From Brevibacillus invocatus (GTDB taxonomy: Bacteria > Bacillota > Bacilli > Brevibacillales > Brevibacillaceae): DNA of 64,000 nucleotides. Of the stretch, positions 59,610 through 64,000 are shown piece after piece. Location: contig NZ_RHHR01000044.1 in assembly GCF_003710915.1 (NCBI RefSeq), forward strand, positions 41,492 to 105,491. Direction: 5' to 3'. A program made the translations under genes and the position numbers. Under the pieces are notes generated by a model, which had not been told where the DNA came from, ran no database searches, and was given only the letters and a program-made list of their open reading frames with translations. How positions within the stretch are numbered: position 1 is the first letter of the stretch; the number at the start of each line of letters is the position of its first letter.

Positions 59610-61181
59610 TCACTCCTTCATTTTCGGGTCTAGCGCGTCCCTCAGGCCGTCGCCCAGCAGGTTGAAGCTAAGCACCGTGATGACGATCGCAAGTCCCGGA
59701 AAAAAGGTGGGGTGAAACAGGTTTCGACTGTTGTCCTTCGCCGCACTCAGCATCGCCCCCCACTCGGGAGCTGTGATGTCGCCGCCTAAACCAAGGAAGC
59801 TCAGTGAGGCTCCGATCAAGATGGCCGTACCGATACGCATGGTCAGATACACCATGACGACTGACATCGTGCCAGGGAAAATATGACGCATGATGATAAC
59901 AGAGTCGCGCACACCGATCGATTTTGCCGCCTCGACATAGGTCATCTCCTTTAATGCCATAGCGCTTCCCCGTACGAGGCGGATAAAAATCGGGATCGTA
60001 AAGACCGCAACCGCAAAAATGATGTTGGTCACGCCTGGTCCGAGCAATGCAATGACAGCGATCGCCAGCAGGATACCCGGGAAAGCCAGCAGGACGTCCG
60101 TGAACCGGGTGATCCAGCCGTCGATCCATCTGCCGTAATAGCCGGCGACCAGTCCCAGTATCGTACCGATCACGGCACCAATCGCTACCGAAACAAAGCC
60201 GATCAGCATCGTCTCTCGCGTACCCAGGAGAACACGCGAAAAAATATCGCGATTCTGGTGATCGGTACCGAACCAGTGCAAGCTGGATGGAGGCTGGTGC
60301 TTGTAAGCATTGATCAGCTCGATTTGCAGCTCGCCCGGCTCCACGCTGACAGGTATCGGAGCGGCAAGTGGCTGATTCACCGCAATCGGAATCACGGTAG
60401 AAACGCCGGCCACGGACATTCTGACCGTCCCGATCCCCTCCCCGACTGCCTGGATCATTCCCTCCGGGGTCACTTCCACAATGCTGGAATCGGAGGACTG
60501 GAATACCAGCCCGCTCATCTGCCCTGCTCCTCCCTGTGTCGAAGAGCTGCTATTGGAAAAGCCATCGTTTGCAACCGGTTTGGATACTTCGACAGCCTTG
60601 TTTTTCTCCGTAAATGCCAGGATGTCCGCAAGGCCCGTCACTTCATTGCCATCCGTCAAAACCGCGGCGACCTCCACTTGGGCGCTCTCCCCCAACTTCA
60701 GGGAATATTGCGGGGTTTTGGCGAACAACCGTGACACATACACCTGCCCATCATCCTGGCTGGACACGATCACTTTGAAACGCGAGGCTAACTCGCCTGT
60801 TGCGATCAGGATCGATGTGGAGCCATCTCCACTTGCATTGACTAACACTCCATCTCCCGTTTTTCGTGCAGCCGCAATTTGACGATCCTCGCTGTGCAAG
60901 GTGAGATTGGTCCCTTCACCCCCCGACTTTTTGCTGCCATCACTCATCCACAGCACAAGCGGCACGCTCACACTGGTGATTTGATTGACTTCGATTCCCT
61001 TTGCCTGATATTGATCCGTGACAGGACGGTGCGGGTCAAAAGGAGCCAGCCAAGGAGCCAACAGGCCGACGACAATGATGGCCATAACGGCACCAAGAGA
61101 GATCAAAGCGACTCGTTGCTTGCGAAACTTGCCGAGAAACGTTCGAAAAGGAGATGGCGATTTGCGTTCATTGGTCTGCAT
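59610..61181 (-). CDS. Oligopeptide ABC transporter permease (OppC/DppC type) with large Ig-like insertion
   Basis: A 523-residue permease, versus ~300 for the family. After the first membrane segment (~22-46) and APFDPHRP, ~240 extra residues (~52-293) precede the standard [20 protein letters not shown] at ~300. The insert holds at least two Ig-like, Big_2-type repeats: [20 protein letters not shown] (~94-113) and [20 protein letters not shown] (~226-245), each ending in a glycine turn and VSV-like strand, with a Ser/Gly linker at ~208-222. The rest is a normal permease with coupling loop [20 protein letters not shown] and ending [13 protein letters not shown]. The insert should sit outside the membrane. 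Confidence 0.9.
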   Translation of the reverse strand: MQTNERKSPSPFRTFLGKFRKQRVALISLGAVMAIIVVGLLAPWLAPFDPHRPVTDQYQAKGIEVNQITSVSVPLVLWMSDGSKKSGGEGTNLTLHSEDRQIAAARKTGDGVLVNASGDGSTSILIATGELASRFKVIVSSQDDGQVYVSRLFAKTPQYSLKLGESAQVEVAAVLTDGNEVTGLADILAFTEKNKAVEVSKPVANDGFSNSSSSTQGGAGQMSGLVFQSSDSSIVEVTPEGMIQAVGEGIGTVRMSVAGVSTVIPIAVNQPLAAPIPVSVEPGELQIELINAYKHQPPSSLHWFGTDHQNRDIFSRVLLGTRETMLIGFVSVAIGAVIGTILGLVAGYYGRWIDGWITRFTDVLLAFPGILLAIAVIALLGPGVTNIIFAVAVFTIPIFIRLVRGSAMALKEMTYVEAAKSIGVRDSVIIMRHIFPGTMSVVMVYLTMRIGTAILIGASLSFLGLGGDITAPEWGAMLSAAKDNSRNLFHPTFFPGLAIVITVLSFNLLGDGLRDALDPKMKE

Positions 61182-61195
61182 AAGGACTCTCCTTG

Positions 61196-62119
61196 CTATT
61201 CGTAACGTATTTGAGGATTCAACAAACCGTAGCTAATATCCACAATCAGATTGACCACCAGGAACTGAACCGAGAAGAGCAGAATAAGCGCCTGGATGAC
61301 GGGATAATCGCGCGTCAAAATGGAATCGACCAGATAGGAGCCCAGGCCAGGCCATGAAAAAACCTGTTCTACCACGACTGCCCCTCCAAGCAAAAAGCCA
61401 AATTGCAAGCCAGTCATGGTCACCACCGGAATCAATGCGCTGCGCAGAACATGCGTCAATACGATGGTCCACTCCTTTTGTCCCTTTGCACGTGCGGTCC
61501 GGACATAATCTTCACGCAGCACTTCCAAAATACTCGATCTGGTAAACCGGGCAATGATCGCGGCAACACCGAGTCCAAGGGTAAGGGAGGGCAGGATCAG
61601 ATGACCGATGCTTCCGCTCCCGCTCGTGGGAAACCATCCCAGTTGTACCGCAAAAATCTGCATGAGCATGAGACCAAACCAGAATTCTGGAATGGACAGC
61701 GCGGTAATGGCGGAAACCATCCCGAGTCGATCCAGCCAGGAGTTTCTTTTGACTGCCGAAATAATCCCGACAAATAGCCCGATGACAACCGCCCACAGCA
61801 TGCTGGCAAAAGTCAGGATCAGCGTGTAATTGAAACGGCGCAAAATCTCATCGGAAACATTCGCTTTCGTCCGGTAGGAGGTGCCGAAATCACCATCCAG
61901 CACGATGTTGCTGACGTAGCGTACATACTGTTCATAGAGCGGATCGTTGAAGCCCTCTTTTTCCTTGAGCATTTCATAGGTTGACGCATCGATTTCATTG
62001 CCATAAAGAATGCGGATCGGATCGCCGGGGGTCAGATGAACAAACAGAAACGATAGGATCGAGACAATCACCAGCATCGGAACTATTCCGACTGTTCGTC
62101 TTACGATAAAGGAAAACAT
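61196..62119 (-). CDS. Oligopeptide ABC transporter permease (OppB/DppB type)
   Basis: ATG 62119 follows AGAGGTG after 6 nt; an in-frame GTG at 62128 overlaps that ribosome site and is less likely. The 307-residue permease begins with a hydrophobic segment ending [17 protein letters not shown], has the external domain with [20 protein letters not shown] and a C-terminal transport domain with coupling loop [20 protein letters not shown]. It forms the channel with the Ig-bearing OppC-type permease. Its length is normal. Confidence 0.93.
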   Translation of the reverse strand: MFSFIVRRTVGIVPMLVIVSILSFLFVHLTPGDPIRILYGNEIDASTYEMLKEKEGFNDPLYEQYVRYVSNIVLDGDFGTSYRTKANVSDEILRRFNYTLILTFASMLWAVVIGLFVGIISAVKRNSWLDRLGMVSAITALSIPEFWFGLMLMQIFAVQLGWFPTSGSGSIGHLILPSLTLGLGVAAIIARFTRSSILEVLREDYVRTARAKGQKEWTIVLTHVLRSALIPVVTMTGLQFGFLLGGAVVVEQVFSWPGLGSYLVDSILTRDYPVIQALILLFSVQFLVVNLIVDISYGLLNPQIRYE

Positions 62120-62152
62120 GATGCTCACCTCTTCATGGAAGCGTGGAGCATG

Positions 62153-62178
62153 CAGTCCTCAACTTTCATTGAGGACTG
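62153..62178 (-). terminator. Intercistronic hairpin between binding-protein and permease genes
   Basis: A 10-bp perfect inverted repeat CAGTCCTCAA / TTGAGGACTG with a 6-nt loop, 20 bases after the binding-protein stop codon. There is no U-run, so it is more likely an mRNA stabiliser or partial terminator than a full one. Confidence 0.6.
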
Positions 62179-62198
62179 CGTCCACAGCACGTTTTGCT

Positions 62199-63833
62199 CT
62201 ATTTCTTTTCTACGTTGTCTACGACGACTGTATCGCTAGGCAGGACTGTGACGCTCGTGACGCTGCTTGCCTTCGCCACGACATTGTCCGGCACATGCAG
62301 GAACACCCAAGGCGCATCCTCCACGATGATCCTTTGCACTTCTGCGTATTTCTTCATCGCTTCATCTTTATTGGCAATCGTGATCGCTTCATCCAGAAGC
62401 TGGTCTACCTGCGGATTGCTGTAAAAGCCTGAGTTGTTGTTGGCCGGGCCAAAGCTTTTCGTATGGAAGTTGGGGCGAATGCCGTAATCCACTTCCCCCG
62501 TACCAGGCGACCAACGGCCGATCCACAGATCCGTACCCTTGTTGTTGTCCAGCATGTCAAACAGTGTACCGCTCTCAAAAGCCTGCACCTTCGCTTTGAT
62601 TCCTACTTTGTCGAGCTGCATCGCCACATTTTCGGCAATGGCGATAAACTCACTGGAATTGCGCGTCCACAGCGTCGCTTCGAATCCGTCCTTCACTCCT
62701 GCTTCAGCAAGCAGCTTTTTCGCCTGATCAGGATTGTATTCATACACCTTTTGCTGCGCGTAGCCATACGTATTCGGGGCGATTGGAGAGTCCGCCACTT
62801 GTCCGTAGCCGTCGAGTACCCCTGCGATCAGATCATCCTTGTTAATCGCATGGTTCATGGCTTGTCTAACCCGCTTATCCTGATACTTCTTGTCTCTCAT
62901 ATTGATCCCGACGTAGTACACGTTCAGGGATGGAGCCGTAAATACGTTATAATTGCTGTCCGATGCGATTTCCTTGGCATTCAGAGTCGGCAGCTTGGAG
63001 ATAATGTCGGTTTCGCCTGCCTTCAGCATGTTGATCCGCGTACTCGCTTCGGTCACAGGCTTATAGACGATAGCTTCCACCTTTGCTTTGGCATCTTTGT
63101 TCCAATAGTTCTCATAAGGAACGAGCTTCACATGCTGGTTGTCTTTCCACTCGCCGAACTGGTACGGGCCTGTTCCCACCGGATTGCGGTCCAGATTGAA
63201 GCTGGCGTCAGCCTGTTTCTTTTTTATTGCCTCCATCGACTTCATCGAAGAGGCAGGGTGTGCCAGATAGGAGAGCATGGTGGAATTCGGTGAAGTCGCC
63301 ACGATGGTCACATGTGTCGGGTCTTTGACTACCACTTCCTTGATAAACGAGAAGAAGTTTCTACGCGCCATGCCGTTCTTTTCATCCAGAACAAAGTCGA
63401 GGTTGGCTTTCACGACTTCGGCGTTGAACGGAGATCCATCGTGGAAGGTGACGCCCTCGCGCAAGGTAAAGGTGATTTCTGTCGCATCCTCGTTGAAGGC
63501 GTACTCAGTCGCCAATTGAGGAACCGGCTCCATTTTGTCGTTGAAGGTCATCAATCCTTCAAACATCGTGCTCTGGACAGAAATGGAGTTGCCATCGGTG
63601 ACATTCTGCGGGTCCATCGAAATCGGCTCTGCCTCCATCGCAAGTGTGACAACCTTGGGCTCTTCTTTTTTCTCTGTCTGTGTAGTCGCCGGTGCCGGGC
63701 TGCTCTGTTGTGGTGCAGCGGTATTGCCTGCGGGCTGCTCCTGTGGTTTTTCAGCCGTTTGAGAGCACGCCGCCAATAATCCTGCTGCCAGAACACAGCT
63801 TAAGCCGATACGTAGATGTCTGTTTTTTTTCAT
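62199..63833 (-). CDS. Oligopeptide ABC transporter substrate-binding lipoprotein (family 5)
   Basis: ATG 63833 follows AGGAGGGGG; the longer frame lacks a ribosome site. The 544-residue product has lipobox LAAGLLAACSQTA (Cys ~23), a Pro/Ala/Gln-rich linker and a family-5 binding domain with VVTLAMEAEPISMDPQNVTD, EITFTLREGVTFHDGSPFNA, NPVGTGPYQFGEWKDN and SPIAPNTYGYAQQKVYEYNP. It is the first gene of the operon leading to asparaginase and cyanophycinase. Its likely ligand is a short, perhaps Asp-containing, peptide, by context only. Bases 63834-64000 hold its leader; I see no confident promoter there. Confidence 0.92.
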   Translation of the reverse strand: MKKNRHLRIGLSCVLAAGLLAACSQTAEKPQEQPAGNTAAPQQSSPAPATTQTEKKEEPKVVTLAMEAEPISMDPQNVTDGNSISVQSTMFEGLMTFNDKMEPVPQLATEYAFNEDATEITFTLREGVTFHDGSPFNAEVVKANLDFVLDEKNGMARRNFFSFIKEVVVKDPTHVTIVATSPNSTMLSYLAHPASSMKSMEAIKKKQADASFNLDRNPVGTGPYQFGEWKDNQHVKLVPYENYWNKDAKAKVEAIVYKPVTEASTRINMLKAGETDIISKLPTLNAKEIASDSNYNVFTAPSLNVYYVGINMRDKKYQDKRVRQAMNHAINKDDLIAGVLDGYGQVADSPIAPNTYGYAQQKVYEYNPDQAKKLLAEAGVKDGFEATLWTRNSSEFIAIAENVAMQLDKVGIKAKVQAFESGTLFDMLDNNKGTDLWIGRWSPGTGEVDYGIRPNFHTKSFGPANNNSGFYSNPQVDQLLDEAITIANKDEAMKKYAEVQRIIVEDAPWVFLHVPDNVVAKASSVTSVTVLPSDTVVVDNVEKK

Positions 63834-64000
63834 GAAATTTCCCCCTCCTAAAAATGAATGGCTGTCATCGACCTTTTTAGCAAGGACTGTGCCAATATTC
63901 AAAACTGCCCTAATCCGCCTGTTTATTTATAATTTTCACTCTTTTCTGGACATATTTGATTTTTCTCGACTATAATGGTTCACTAGCGTTGCATAAAAAA

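Noticed and set aside
63834..64000. Promoter of the oligopeptide operon
   Set aside because: AT-rich -10-like words are present, but none has a matching -35 box at proper spacing, so no promoter was called.

Overview
The window reads as a chromosomal segment of an aerobic, Gram-positive, moderately GC-rich member of the Bacillales, most like Brevibacillus. That is inference from gene content and style: strong AGGAGG ribosome sites, GTG/TTG starts, lipobox solute-binding proteins, KhtT/KhtU, QoxABCD, a CbiH60-type cobalamin enzyme and YesMN-type regulators. No rRNA, tRNA, CRISPR array or intact insertion sequence was seen.

Layout. 1-2754: start of an oligopeptide-binding lipoprotein gene, an unlisted 34-codon gene between two hairpins, and an OmpR-type two-component system. 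2918-5781: a secreted, extremely acidic stalk-domain protein and, divergently, the KhtTU cation/proton antiporter. 5982-8501: Nudix hydrolase, acetamidase/formamidase, an alpha/beta hydrolase and a broken DoxX gene. 8514-28027: a 20-gene minus-strand operon for anaerobic-type (early cobalt insertion) adenosylcobalamin synthesis. It is headed by a promoter, a cobalamin riboswitch and an intrinsic terminator, and runs from adenosyltransferase to precorrin-2 dehydrogenase.

28190-32583: an AT-richer patch of small unknown genes, a HAD hydrolase, a GNAT acetyltransferase, a VanX-like dipeptidase and the C-terminal stub of an MFS transporter beside an unexplained structured DNA element. 32718-42327: a complete Dpp/Opp dipeptide importer operon ending in an M81 (MlrC-like) peptidase, with a divergent YesN/YesM two-component pair. 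42350-43752: a Phd/ParE-type toxin-antitoxin pair, a peroxiredoxin with its catalytic centre deleted, and a small acidic protein. 43961-47627: nosD-nosL-nosY-nosF without nosZ in view.

47646-50895: two small membrane proteins, a 14-TM drug-efflux transporter and a short FAD oxidoreductase. 51071-55203: qoxABCD, a cytochrome aa3 menaquinol oxidase, with twin palindromes upstream. 55301-63833: a seven-gene operon joining an oligopeptide ABC importer to an L-asparaginase and a secreted cyanophycinase. One permease of this importer carries a roughly 240-residue extracytoplasmic insert with Ig-like (Big_2-type) repeats.

The most unusual points are the peptide importer/cyanophycinase operon with its Ig-bearing permease, the internally deleted peroxiredoxin, the structured element at the MFS breakpoint, the nos accessory set without nosZ, and the small gene at 481-585. 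All functional statements come from reading motifs and from remembered families; no database search was run.
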